The translations under genes were made by a program, and so were the position numbers. DNA of 64,000 nt from Periweissella fabalis (lineage in GTDB: Bacteria > Bacillota > Bacilli > Lactobacillales > Lactobacillaceae), in the NCBI RefSeq assembly GCF_012396505.1, contig NZ_JAAXPN010000002.1, positions 62,001-126,000 on the forward strand, in the 5' to 3' direction. Every line of letters starts with the position of its first letter. Position 1 is the stretch's first letter. Positions 36,420-45,205 of this stretch are shown here, in pieces. The notes below the pieces were generated by a model. The model saw only the letters and a program-made list of their open reading frames with translations, searched no databases and was not told where the DNA came from.

Positions 36420-37169
36420 ATGGTAGAAGAAAACAGTAATGAAGCTGTAGCAGAACAAACCGCTGCAGAAACTACAGAAACACCGGTTGCTACAACTGCT
36501 CATGCAGCGAAGCAAACGTTAACTAAACGCAACGAAGATTTCATGTTCCAACTAAAAAAACAATTACATGGTAAAATGGAAGCAGATCAGCTAGCTAGTG
36601 AACTAACTAAGATCGAAAATGAACTTTTAGCTGCACAAGCAACTGGAACAACCGCTAAGCAATTATTTGGGACACCAAGTGAAACTGCTGCTAAGTTAAT
36701 CGCTCCTAAACCACGGCAAGCGGTAGCTGGTAATGATGCTGGCTACTGGCTGAACGCGTTAGATACAGGGATTTTATTCTTAGCAATGTTTGGGGCGGTC
36801 TTTGGATTTTTCATGCTCTTCAACGGTTCAAAGTTACAAACTAACGGTGCACCATATGGGGTGGTAAGTTTAATCTTAACAGCCGCGACCGGTGGGTTGA
36901 TTTTCGCATATATCCAAGGCTTACTATTGCCAAGCGCTAATAAACCAAAACGACCATTTTGGTACCGCTTAATAGCAATGATCTTAGCAATTATTGCTTG
37001 GATGTTAATTTACTTAGGAGTATCATTTATTCCACATTCAATTAACCCAATTTTACCAGCTTGGGCATACATCATTATCGCTGTATTGGCTTTTGTAGGC
37101 TTTATTTACGAACGTCGAATTACCGGGATTACTGGTGGCTTCTTCGGTGGACCAACACCTAAAAAATAG
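36420..37169 (+). CDS. DUF1129 family membrane protein
   Basis: The 249-residue protein has a charged, Ala/Thr/Glu-rich N-terminal cytoplasmic region with KRNEDFMFQLKKQL, followed by about five hydrophobic helices after residue 105. This matches the DUF1129 membrane proteins of lactic acid bacteria found next to ychF. A -10 box TATAAT (36367-36372) preceded by the inverted repeat CCTTAA/TTAAGG (36348-36366) suggests its own promoter. The function is unknown. Confidence 0.8.
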   Translation: MVEENSNEAVAEQTAAETTETPVATTAHAAKQTLTKRNEDFMFQLKKQLHGKMEADQLASELTKIENELLAAQATGTTAKQLFGTPSETAAKLIAPKPRQAVAGNDAGYWLNALDTGILFLAMFGAVFGFFMLFNGSKLQTNGAPYGVVSLILTAATGGLIFAYIQGLLLPSANKPKRPFWYRLIAMILAIIAWMLIYLGVSFIPHSINPILPAWAYIIIAVLAFVGFIYERRITGITGGFFGGPTPKK

Positions 37170-37209
37170 CAATAACAAATATTGAAATATATCAGACGAG
37201 GTGATATCG

Positions 37210-37902
37210 ATGACAAAAATTCTTGTTGCAGATGACGATCGCGAAATCGCAGAATTACTTGAAATTTATATTAAAAACGAAGGTTACGAATCAGTAATCG
37301 CTTATGATGGTCATGAAGCACTATCAAAGTTACATACTAATCCAGATATTGGTCTAGTAATTTTAGATATCATGATGCCAGAGCTTAACGGTTTAGAAGT
37401 TGTTAAAGAAATTCGAAAAGATTCTCAAGTACCAGTTTTAATTTTGTCAGCTAAGACATCTGACATGGACAAGATTCAAGGATTAATTACAGGAGCTGAT
37501 GACTATGTTACTAAGCCATTTAATCCACTTGAAATCATGGCGCGCGTTAAATCATTACTTCGTCGTTCTGATAACCGTGTTCAAGATATCACACCGGATG
37601 TTTTAAATGTGGGCTCTTTGATTATTAATAAAGATTCACATGAAGTTAAAACTGTCAGCGGTGAACGAATTGCCCTAACTGCACTTGAATTTGGAATCTT
37701 GTACTTGCTTGCAAGTCATCCAAATCGTGTATTTTCAGCTGATGACATTTTTGAACGTGTATGGCAACAAGAATCAGTAGTATCTGCTAAAACAGTTATG
37801 GTTCACGTGTCACACTTGCGCGATAAGATTGAAGAAGCAACCAATGGTGATCAAGTTATCCAAACTGTCTGGGGTGTAGGATACAAGATTGAACGCCGTT
37901 AA
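37210..37902 (+). CDS. OmpR/VanR-family response regulator
   Basis: The start is ATG 37210, with GAGGTGAT 5-6 bases upstream; the in-frame GTG at 37201 lies in that ribosome site. The 231-residue protein has a receiver domain (DDD at 8-10, phosphoacceptor D53, K102) and a winged-helix output domain (ALTAYE-like LTALEFGIL, VWGVGYKIERR). It resembles VanR. A strong hairpin separates it from the histidine kinase gene, so their ratio may be set by partial termination. Confidence 0.92.
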   Translation: MTKILVADDDREIAELLEIYIKNEGYESVIAYDGHEALSKLHTNPDIGLVILDIMMPELNGLEVVKEIRKDSQVPVLILSAKTSDMDKIQGLITGADDYVTKPFNPLEIMARVKSLLRRSDNRVQDITPDVLNVGSLIINKDSHEVKTVSGERIALTALEFGILYLLASHPNRVFSADDIFERVWQQESVVSAKTVMVHVSHLRDKIEEATNGDQVIQTVWGVGYKIERR

Positions 37903-37931
37903 TATTAAAGCAGCCTGATAAAGGTGTTGTT

Positions 37932-37982
37932 AAAAAGGACTGTGACATAACTGTTTTTTAGTAATATGTCATGGTCCTTTTT
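37932..37982 (+). terminator. Terminator-like hairpin between response regulator and kinase
   Basis: AAAAAGGACTGTGACATA pairs with TATGTCATGGTCCTTTTT (one mismatch, one G-T) and ends in a T run. It lies 30 bases before the kinase start, so the kinase is expressed by read-through or from an unseen promoter. Confidence 0.8.
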
Positions 37983-38012
37983 CGTACCGTTAAAGCAAGA
38001 AAGGGTTAAAAA

Positions 38013-39194
38013 ATGAAATTAACTGGTCGGGAAAAATGGCTTCTTTTTTGGGAAGGTATTATTACAATTGGGATTCTGTTATTACTTGATTGGAGTGTAT
38101 TAACGATTATTGATCAGGTGGTACATACGAATGAAAGCTTTCAAGTAGGAATTTTTGAGATAAAAAGTGGCCTATCTTTTGGACCAGAAGATTTACGAAT
38201 TTGGAGTTACCAATGGGTAGGAATTTTAATGATTGGTGGCATTAATTTATGGATTTTAATCTGGCGATTAGTGCGGCGGTATCGAAGCTTACAAATGGGA
38301 CATATCTTAAGTGAATTGCATTATATTGCAGCTGGACATTTTAAGCATCATATTTCATACCAATTGAATAATAATTTACAAAAAATTATTGATAGTGTTA
38401 ATGCAATGGTTGATGCACAGATTATGGCACGCGAGGACGAATTAGCAATTGAACGTTCTAAAGATGAAATGATTACCAATATTTCCCATGATTTAAGAAC
38501 ACCATTAACTTCGATTATTGGTTATTTAGGTTTGGTAGAAAATGAATATGATAAGTTAACGCCAGAATTAATTCAAAAGTATACCCACACCGCATATGCT
38601 AAAGCAACGCAAATGAAATCATTGGTTGAAGAATTATTTGAATTTGCACAAATGCAACAATTAGATTTGCGTTTGAATTTTGAAAAAATTAACTTAAGTG
38701 AAATGTTGGAACAATTAGCAGCTAGTTTTGAATTGGAAGCTCAGCATAAAAAGCTTACCTTAACAACAGAATCACAGCCAGATGATATTATTATTGATGC
38801 CGATCCTGATAAAATGGCCCGCTTATTTATGAATTTGGTTCAGAATGCATTGAAATATGGTACTGGGGCAACGTTTATTAAATTAACGAGTCGGTTAGAA
38901 AAGAATTTTGTCGAAGTACGGGTAATAAACGATGGTAAAAAGATTCCGGCAGATGCAGTTGAACATATCTTTGATCGTTTTTACCGTGTAGAGGGCTCAC
39001 GTTCAACTAAAACTGGTGGTACCGGTCTAGGGTTAGCCATTGTATTAGGGGTCGTGGAAGGACATAATGGTTCAATTTATGCAACATCAGATGATAATAC
39101 AACTGAATTTGTAGTCCAAGTACCAATAGTTCAAAGGAGTATGGGGAAAATAAATGAAAATGATACACAAGGACATGCAACCACAACGGATTAA
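38013..39194 (+). CDS. Sensor histidine kinase (VanS-like)
   Basis: The 393-residue protein has two membrane helices (about 10-32 and 68-90) enclosing a short extracellular loop of about 35 residues, a HAMP-like linker, the phosphoacceptor H159 in ISHDLRTPLTS, an N box QNALKYG and the G box TGLGLAIV. It is probably the partner of the upstream response regulator. The small sensor loop suggests sensing within the membrane or through a partner protein. Its 3' end overlaps dacA by 41 bases. Confidence 0.9.
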   Translation: MKLTGREKWLLFWEGIITIGILLLLDWSVLTIIDQVVHTNESFQVGIFEIKSGLSFGPEDLRIWSYQWVGILMIGGINLWILIWRLVRRYRSLQMGHILSELHYIAAGHFKHHISYQLNNNLQKIIDSVNAMVDAQIMAREDELAIERSKDEMITNISHDLRTPLTSIIGYLGLVENEYDKLTPELIQKYTHTAYAKATQMKSLVEELFEFAQMQQLDLRLNFEKINLSEMLEQLAASFELEAQHKKLTLTTESQPDDIIIDADPDKMARLFMNLVQNALKYGTGATFIKLTSRLEKNFVEVRVINDGKKIPADAVEHIFDRFYRVEGSRSTKTGGTGLGLAIVLGVVEGHNGSIYATSDDNTTEFVVQVPIVQRSMGKINENDTQGHATTTD

Positions 39195-40413
39195 GTTATT
39201 GTTAGCTAGTCTACTAATAATGACGGGCTTAGCTGTGGTATTAGATCAGCCTATAATTCACGCAGATCCGGTTACAACGAACATTGATGCCAAAGGAGCA
39301 ATTGTTGTTGATGCGGAAAGTGGTCAAATAATTGCTCAGCAAAATATGAATAAAGTTTTGCCAGCTGCTTCAACTTCAAAATTAATTACGGCCTATTTGG
39401 TAAATAAAGCAATTAGCAAAGATAATTTATTTGATTGGGATTCAGTCACTAAAATTTCAAAAAATGTGGCTAAAGTCAGTATTGAACCTGAACTTACGAA
39501 TGTACCGCTAGCACCTGGGCGTGTTTATAGCGTTCAAAAATTATATCAAGCTGCGTTACTTGGGTCAGCGAATGCCGCTGCTATGGCATTGGGTGATGCA
39601 ATTAGTGGTAATCAGCATGCATATATCCAACAGATGAAACAACAACTTGGTATGTGGGGAATTGATAATGCCACGATTAATTCTGCTGCAGGGTTATTAA
39701 ATTCACAAGTCTATAGCGATGCAGTAGGCAGCAATCCAAATACCGAAAATCTATTAAGTCCCAAGGATATGGCAATTATTGCAACACATTTGGTTGATGA
39801 TTACCCAAATGTTATTCAAACGACGGCCTTACCTAATATAGATTTTTATGGTACGAATGTTGCATCTACTGACGCTTTATTGCCGGGTGGTAGCGTAAAG
39901 ACAAAATATCAATTTGATGGCTTAAAAACGGGGACATCTATTAAAGCTCATCAAAACTTTGTGGGAACATTAAAATATGATAATCGGCGCCTAATCACGG
40001 TTGTTTTCGGGACAGGACCTGTTGATGGAGAAAATCCGACCCGTTTTTATCAAACAATTAAGCTACTTGATCAAACTTTAAGCAAAGTTCATTTCGTAAA
40101 GCTTGATGCAGGTGCAATAACTGCACAGACACCGATTAAAGATGGGCAAGATAAAACCTTAATAGTTACAAATCAACAACCAATTGGGGTTTGGTTACCA
40201 CGTACACAACAAACTCCCAAAGTTACAATTACCGCTAACAAAGAATTTGCTGCACCAGTTAAAAAAGGTGAAGCTGCGGGGATGGTAAAAATTAATGATG
40301 CAACGTATTTAAGTAGCCATGATGATTTTGCCAGTGTTGCCGTTGCACAACATCCAGTAAAGAAACTAGGCTTCTTTGCACAAATATGGCGAAACTTCCT
40401 TGATTTATTCTAA
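39154..40413 (+). CDS. dacA: D-alanyl-D-alanine carboxypeptidase (PBP5/DacA family)
   Basis: The 419-residue protein has an N-terminal hydrophobic export signal (residues 13-36, before IHADPV) and the S11 peptidase motifs S73-T-S-K76, SAN in LLGSANAAAMAL and KTG in DGLKTGTS. It trims the terminal D-Ala from peptidoglycan stem peptides outside the membrane. A C-terminal amphipathic region (AQIWRNFLDLF) can anchor it. GGGG and AAGGAG lie upstream inside the kinase gene. The overlap with a VanRS-like system suggests wall-stress control. Confidence 0.92.
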   Translation: MKMIHKDMQPQRIKLLLASLLIMTGLAVVLDQPIIHADPVTTNIDAKGAIVVDAESGQIIAQQNMNKVLPAASTSKLITAYLVNKAISKDNLFDWDSVTKISKNVAKVSIEPELTNVPLAPGRVYSVQKLYQAALLGSANAAAMALGDAISGNQHAYIQQMKQQLGMWGIDNATINSAAGLLNSQVYSDAVGSNPNTENLLSPKDMAIIATHLVDDYPNVIQTTALPNIDFYGTNVASTDALLPGGSVKTKYQFDGLKTGTSIKAHQNFVGTLKYDNRRLITVVFGTGPVDGENPTRFYQTIKLLDQTLSKVHFVKLDAGAITAQTPIKDGQDKTLIVTNQQPIGVWLPRTQQTPKVTITANKEFAAPVKKGEAAGMVKINDATYLSSHDDFASVAVAQHPVKKLGFFAQIWRNFLDLF

Positions 40414-40456
40414 AGTTGACATTGTTGTCAACTTGAATGACAATAAGCTATACAAT
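40413..40456 (+). promoter_or_regulatory. Operator and promoter region of the MerR gene with a GlnR-type box
   Basis: A 9-bp perfect inverted repeat AAGTTGACA-TTGT-TGTCAACTT spans 40413-40434. Overlapping its right arm, TGTCAACTTGAATGACA (40426-40442) matches the GlnR/TnrA consensus TGTNA-N7-TNACA exactly. A -10-like TACAAT is at 40451-40456; with TTGTCA (40425-40430) the spacer would be 20 bases, as in MerR-type promoters. Confidence 0.6.
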
Positions 40457-40479
40457 AGTTAGAGAAGTGGAGTATTAAC

Positions 40480-40926
40480 ATGGAAAAGGAACCTGTGCAG
40501 TATCAATTGTTTCGCAAAATTTTTAGTGCAGAGCGAATGGTTTTTCGAATTGGCGAATTAAGTGCAATGACTGGCGTGTCAAGTCGACAGTTACGGTACT
40601 GGGAACAGAAAAATTACATTCAGGCCATGGAACGTGGGGATGAACAAGCAGCTCGTTCATACCGTTTTCGAGAATATGCTCGCGTAATGGGAATAAAGTA
40701 TTTTCAAGATCAGGGGTATACTTTGTCAGCATCAGTAAAAAAAATCAATGAATACATTGATATGGCGAATTTTGTACATGTGTTTGTCAAAGAAGCGATT
40801 CAAACGATTGAAGATTATGGTGACCATATTGAAATTGACCTTGGTTGGTTTGATGAAGCAACGCAGCAACGGTTAATTGCTGTCCAAAAAGATGGTAAAG
40901 TTACGTACAAAATTATTGAACGTTAA
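40480..40926 (+). CDS. MerR-family transcriptional regulator (GlnR-like operator)
   Basis: The 148-residue protein has a MerR winged helix at residues 21-90 (FRIGELSAMTGVSSRQLRYWEQKNYI) preceded by a 20-residue extension and followed by a short helical C terminus. There is no large ligand domain or metal-binding cysteine set. Its promoter carries a GlnR-type box, so it is GlnR or a relative, or is controlled by GlnR; glnA, the usual partner of glnR, is not adjacent. Autoregulation through the palindrome is likely. Confidence 0.8.
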   Translation: MEKEPVQYQLFRKIFSAERMVFRIGELSAMTGVSSRQLRYWEQKNYIQAMERGDEQAARSYRFREYARVMGIKYFQDQGYTLSASVKKINEYIDMANFVHVFVKEAIQTIEDYGDHIEIDLGWFDEATQQRLIAVQKDGKVTYKIIER

Positions 40927-40969
40927 GTTTTAGTTTTGATTTTGATGATTACGTTAGAATAAAGCGAAT

Positions 40970-41002
40970 AAATCTGAACAATTGGTTAGAAACGACTATA
41001 AT
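40970..41002 (+). promoter_or_regulatory. Possible PurBox and -10 of prs
   Basis: AAATCTGAACAAT (40970-40982) matches 12 of 13 positions of the PurR box AWWWCCGAACWWT. A TATAAT-like -10 follows at 40997-41002. prs belongs to the PurR regulon in B. subtilis and Lactococcus; only one box is seen here. Confidence 0.4.
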
Positions 41003-41080
41003 TGCTTGAATAGATTAACAAAAACTAATAAAATTGTTTATAGAAAACGTTATAGAAATTTTATTAAGTAGAGGACCAAA

Positions 41081-42067
41081 ATGAGAACATACACTGACCC
41101 AAAATTTAAGCTGTTTTCATTAAGTGCCAATCAACCACTTACTGAAAAAATTGCCGAATCAATCGGAGTTGAATTAGGTAAAGTTACGGTCGATCGCTTT
41201 AGTGATGGAGAAATTCGTGTCAATATTGATGAAAGTATTCGTGGAGACAATGTCTACATTGTTCAATCAACGTCAGCACCGGTAAATGATAATTTAGTTG
41301 AATTATTGATTATGATTGATGCTTTACGTCGGGCTAGTGCCGCAAGTATTAACGTAGTAATGCCATATTATGGTTATGCTCGTCAAGATCGTAAAGCGCG
41401 TTCTCGTGAGCCAATTACTGCTAAGTTAGTTGCTAACATGCTTGAGAAGGCTGGAGCCACACGTGTAATTGCCTTTGACTTGCATGCTGCCCAAATTCAA
41501 GGATTTTTTGATATTCCAATGGATCATTTGATGGGGGCACCTTTATTGGCGGATTACTTACTTAGTTCCGGAATTGCTGAAGAAGGTAATACGGTGGTTG
41601 TTTCACCTGACCATGGTGGTGTAACCAGAGCCCGAGCATTGGCGGAACTATTAAAGGCCCCAATTGCAATTATTGATAAACGGCGTCCAAAAGCCAATGT
41701 TGCTAAGATTATGAATATTATCGGTAACGTTGAAGGTAAGCGGGCAATCATGATTGATGATATGATTGACACAGCCGGGACTATCACTCAAGGGGCTCAA
41801 AAAGTAATGGATGAAGGTGCTTCTGAAGTTTACGTGGTAGCAACTCATGCGGTCCTTTCTGGTCCAGCAGTTGAACGTCTTGAGAACTCGGTATTTACTA
41901 AGGTTATCTTGACTGATTCAATCAAATTACCAGAAGAAAAGAAATTTAGTAAATTGGTACAAGTTTCATCAGCTGACTTATTAGCCGATGCGATTATGCG
42001 GATTAATGAAAACAAGGCAGTCTCACCATTGTTCTTGAGTCGTTACCGTCGTGGTGCACATAAATAA
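41081..42067 (+). CDS. prs: Ribose-phosphate pyrophosphokinase (PRPP synthase)
   Basis: PRPP synthase makes phosphoribosyl pyrophosphate from ribose 5-phosphate and ATP for nucleotide, His and Trp synthesis. The 328-residue protein has the flexible-loop [28 protein letters not shown] and the PRPP-binding loop [16 protein letters not shown]. Length is near the family standard of about 315-320. AGAGGACC precedes the ATG. It is monocistronic with a terminator at 42105-42143. Confidence 0.96.
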   Translation: MRTYTDPKFKLFSLSANQPLTEKIAESIGVELGKVTVDRFSDGEIRVNIDESIRGDNVYIVQSTSAPVNDNLVELLIMIDALRRASAASINVVMPYYGYARQDRKARSREPITAKLVANMLEKAGATRVIAFDLHAAQIQGFFDIPMDHLMGAPLLADYLLSSGIAEEGNTVVVSPDHGGVTRARALAELLKAPIAIIDKRRPKANVAKIMNIIGNVEGKRAIMIDDMIDTAGTITQGAQKVMDEGASEVYVVATHAVLSGPAVERLENSVFTKVILTDSIKLPEEKKFSKLVQVSSADLLADAIMRINENKAVSPLFLSRYRRGAHK

Positions 42068-42104
42068 AATAGTACAATTCTCTTTGGGAAGTGTGAAGTA
42101 TTAG

Positions 42105-42143
42105 AAAAAAGTTCGTCGAAGGTATACCTTTGGCGGCTTTTTT
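42105..42143 (+). terminator. Terminator of prs
   Basis: An A-rich left arm AAAAAAGTTCGTCGAAGG pairs with CCTTTGGCGGCTTTTTT through several G-T pairs and one bulge over a TATA loop. Confidence 0.75.
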
Positions 42144-42304
42144 GTATATGCATAAATGATAGTGTCTAAAGCAGTTCATGTATGGATAATTAATTATCTA
42201 TATGGTTTCTTAAATGTACGTAAAGGATTATTAAAGAAACTTTTTTGTGGATATTCACTACCGATATTAAGATCGTAATAAAAAAATGTGTAGGATGTGA
42301 TTTG

Positions 42305-42631
42305 ATGCAAATAAATAATTTACAAAATCAATTTAAATTCAATATCGATACAATGCAAGTAGTTGACAACGAAGAGCCCACTAAGTTATTAGCACCTGAT
42401 TTGGCTGCAAAAAGAGCAAATAATAAGGAAACGGTTGAATTATCAGATACCGCCCAGGCAATTTTGGCAGGGATTAAGGCTGGAACAATTAAAGACTTTC
42501 AAATTGGTAGTCATATGGATAAAGATGGTCTAGATGAGATTAGTAGGCAAAATGACGATAATAAACCGCATGAACTACTAATCGGCTTGTTAAACAAGTT
42601 TAAGCATGAAAAACTTGAACGGTTAAAGTAA
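42305..42631 (+). CDS. Hypothetical protein, 108 residues, family not recognised
   Basis: The start is ATG 42305 with GGATGTGAT upstream; the earlier frame start has no ribosome site. The protein is soluble and charged, with no signal peptide or membrane helix: an N-terminal asparagine/glutamine-rich part, ELSDTAQAILAGIKAGTIKDF in the middle and a basic C terminus (NKFKHEKLERLK). It stands alone between prs and a permease. I do not recognise the family and cannot propose a function. Confidence 0.65.
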   Translation: MQINNLQNQFKFNIDTMQVVDNEEPTKLLAPDLAAKRANNKETVELSDTAQAILAGIKAGTIKDFQIGSHMDKDGLDEISRQNDDNKPHELLIGLLNKFKHEKLERLK

Positions 42632-42821
42632 TGTGAATTAGCTTAGAAGTAATCCATAAGATATATCATTTAATCTTGAGTAAACTTTTCTTATTAGAAG
42701 ATGATTAAAATATGTAAGCAACGGTTAACCTACCTTATAGAATAATGCTATGATATTTGGTGAGTGTTTTTTGCTATTTAGTATTTTTATTAAAAGTTAC
42801 GCTTAAGAAATGGAGATTTTT

Positions 42822-44234
42822 ATGGATATTTTTCGTAAAAAAAGTGTCGCGGATTTATTAAAGACACAACCGCGCTTGAAACGTACACTACGTACTTGGG
42901 ATTTAATCTTACTTGGAATCGGTGATATCATTGGGACTGGGATTTTTGTTTTAACCGGTAAAGGTGCACTAACGGCCGGACCAGCTTTGTCGCTTTCATT
43001 TTTGCTAGCTGCCATTTGTTGTGGCTTTGCGGGGCTATGTTATGCTGAATTTGCTTCAATTGCTCCAATATCTGGTTCGGCATATACTTATTCATATATC
43101 GCATTTGGTGAAGTAATTGCGTTTATGATTGGCTGGGATTTAATTTTAGAATTTTCATTAGGTGCCGCCAATGTTTCGGCGGGGTGGTCGGGATATTTCG
43201 TGAGTTTATTAAATAATGCGGGCATTCATTTGCCGACTGCTTTAACAGCTGCCGCCGGAACTACACCAGGAGTAACAACTTATTTTAATTTACCAGCATT
43301 CTTAATTGTTCTTTTAGTAACGTGGATTATTTCAAAGGGCATCAATAATACGAAGCGAGTTAATGACATTATGGTTATTATCAAAGTCTTGGTGATTGTC
43401 ATCTTTATTGCGGCTACCTTCTGGTTTATTAAAATTTCCAATTGGACTCCATTTGCACCTCATGGAGTATATAGTTTTAGCCATGGGACAGCGATGGGAA
43501 TCATTCCAGCAGCTTCGATTGTTTTCTTTTCATTTATCGGGTTTGATGCAATTTCTTCAAGTGCTGAAGAAACAATCAATCCAAGTAAAACAATGCCACG
43601 TGGTATCATTTGGTCATTAGTTATTTCAACCATTTTATATATTTTGATGACACTAGTAATGACAGGTGTTGTTGATTATCATGTTTTTGCTAAATACTTA
43701 AATGCCCCCGTCTTAGCAGTTTTACATCAAACTGGCCAGCTTTGGTTAGCTGTTTTTGTAAGTATTGGTGCGATTGTCGGGATGACAACAGTTATCCTCG
43801 TAGATTTATATGGCCAATCACGTATTGCATATGCTATGTCTCGCGACGGATTGTTTCCCAAATTTTTTAGTGACGTTGACAAAAAATTCTTGGTACCAGC
43901 AAAAGGAACCTGGTTTTTTGGGATTATCACAGCATTTGCAGGTGGTCTAATTAATTTAGATGTATTATCTGAATTAGTTAATATTGGTACTTTATCAGCA
44001 TTTGTTTTAGTTTCGGCTGGTGTATTAGTATTACGTAAAAAGGAACCAGATTTACATCGCGGGTTTAAAGTTCCCGGAGCACCGATAACACCAATTATTT
44101 CAATTATTTTTTGCCTAGTATTAATTGCCGGATTGAACTGGGAAACTTGGGTACGATTCGCAGTTTGGTTTGCCATTGGCTTAGCAATTTACTTTTTATA
44201 CAGTCGTAAACGTTCGGAGTTAAACACTAAATAA
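42822..44234 (+). CDS. APC-family amino acid permease (cationic amino acid transporter type)
   Basis: From ATG 42822 (GGAG 6 bases upstream) the protein has 470 residues and about 12 helices. GDIIGTGIFVLTGKGA in helix 1 is the APC substrate-binding GTGIF motif, and FFSFIGFDAISSSAEETINP in helix 6 and the YGQSRIAYAMSRDGLFP loop are typical of the CAT/YfnA group. It imports amino acids with protons. The N-terminal cytoplasmic FRKKSVADLLKTQPRLKRTL is also characteristic of that group. It has its own terminator. Confidence 0.9.
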   Translation: MDIFRKKSVADLLKTQPRLKRTLRTWDLILLGIGDIIGTGIFVLTGKGALTAGPALSLSFLLAAICCGFAGLCYAEFASIAPISGSAYTYSYIAFGEVIAFMIGWDLILEFSLGAANVSAGWSGYFVSLLNNAGIHLPTALTAAAGTTPGVTTYFNLPAFLIVLLVTWIISKGINNTKRVNDIMVIIKVLVIVIFIAATFWFIKISNWTPFAPHGVYSFSHGTAMGIIPAASIVFFSFIGFDAISSSAEETINPSKTMPRGIIWSLVISTILYILMTLVMTGVVDYHVFAKYLNAPVLAVLHQTGQLWLAVFVSIGAIVGMTTVILVDLYGQSRIAYAMSRDGLFPKFFSDVDKKFLVPAKGTWFFGIITAFAGGLINLDVLSELVNIGTLSAFVLVSAGVLVLRKKEPDLHRGFKVPGAPITPIISIIFCLVLIAGLNWETWVRFAVWFAIGLAIYFLYSRKRSELNTK

Positions 44235-44297
44235 TATTTAATGACTGGAATCAAAAAGTTTATACACAAAAGGCGCCCAGATAACGAATAAAACTAG

Positions 44298-44333
44298 AAA
44301 AAAGACTGAATTTGTAAAAATTCGGTCTTTTTT
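44298..44333 (+). terminator. Terminator of the amino acid permease gene
   Basis: AAAAAAGACTGAATTT pairs with AAATTCGGTCTTTTTT over a 4-base loop (one G-T). Confidence 0.9.
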
Positions 44334-44415
44334 CGTAGTTCACGCAAATTATTATGGCACAATTTTGGTAGCTACTGGCTTGGGCTGCTAAGTGATTAAT
44401 AATGCGTGATTATAA

Positions 44416-44451
44416 AAATATAGCTAAAGGTTATATTTCATCTGTTATAAT
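44416..44451 (+). promoter_or_regulatory. Promoter and possible operator of the TetR pair
   Basis: TGTTATAAT ending at 44451 is an extended -10. Just upstream, AAATATA (44416-44422) and TATATTT (44432-44438) form an inverted repeat with a 9-base spacer, a plausible autoregulatory site. Confidence 0.45.
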
Positions 44452-44511
44452 TAAGTGGAATAATTAAAAAAATTATATTTATACGCCATATCTAAAGGAC
44501 GGGATTTAACG

Positions 44512-45168
44512 ATGGAAATAGAAAACTCAAATAGTTATGGGCGCAAAAATCCACGGGCATTGAAAATTCGTAAAGCCGCCTATGAATTAATTACAGAAGT
44601 TCCCTTTGAAGATATCACAATGACCGCAATTGCGGAACGAGCTGGTGTGGCCAAAGGGACGATTTTTAATTATTTTAGAAATAAAGAAGATATATTTATG
44701 GCAATTTCGCTAACTGGCTATCAGTACTTTTGCGAAGAAATTGAAAAGCAATTGGCAGAAATTGAAATCAAAGATAAAGTAGAATTAAAGCAATTTTTGT
44801 TGGAACAAACCCAAACATTGGTGCAAGAATATCAGATAATTATTTTAATTAATTCGTTACGCCGCTTTTCATTAGAAGCACATGCTGATCCAATTCAAAC
44901 GGAGGAAGGGCGGACCCGGATTTTCTTATTAATTAACAATATTGTTAAGGAAGCAGTTAAAAATATTCCAGATGTCGATTTATCGGAGATACGACATGCC
45001 TTTATTATTCAAGGAGCTATTTTGAATGGAATGTTGAATTTTGGTAATTTAGACCAAGTCAATAATATTCAATTTAATATGGCGATGCCTGATATGGTGG
45101 TTAATGTTGTTGATGAATCAATTAATTTGTTTAGCTTGTATTTAGATAGTATTTTATTTAAAAAATAA
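44512..45168 (+). CDS. TetR-family regulator, first of a tandem pair
   Basis: The 218-residue protein has a TetR helix-turn-helix at residues 15-60 (ITMTAIAERAGVAKGTIFNYFRNKEDIF) and an all-helical ligand domain. The next gene encodes a protein of the same length that is clearly similar throughout, with a shared stretch in the middle (SLRRFxLEAHADPxQTExGR). A pair of adjacent TetR paralogues may form heterodimers or have split targets. No exporter or enzyme is directly next to it. Confidence 0.88.
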   Translation: MEIENSNSYGRKNPRALKIRKAAYELITEVPFEDITMTAIAERAGVAKGTIFNYFRNKEDIFMAISLTGYQYFCEEIEKQLAEIEIKDKVELKQFLLEQTQTLVQEYQIIILINSLRRFSLEAHADPIQTEEGRTRIFLLINNIVKEAVKNIPDVDLSEIRHAFIIQGAILNGMLNFGNLDQVNNIQFNMAMPDMVVNVVDESINLFSLYLDSILFKK

Positions 45169-45205
45169 GTTACATATTTTAATTTTTGGGAAAAGAGGAT
45201 TGATT

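Noticed and set aside
37799-37814. 13/16 match to parS (TGGTTCACGTGTCACA)
   Set aside because: It lies in the conserved response-regulator coding segment VMVHVSHLR and has three mismatches, so chance and coding constraint explain it.
42632-42821. Possible T-box leader before the amino acid permease
   Set aside because: No T-box sequence or specifier stem is visible; only an AT-rich leader.
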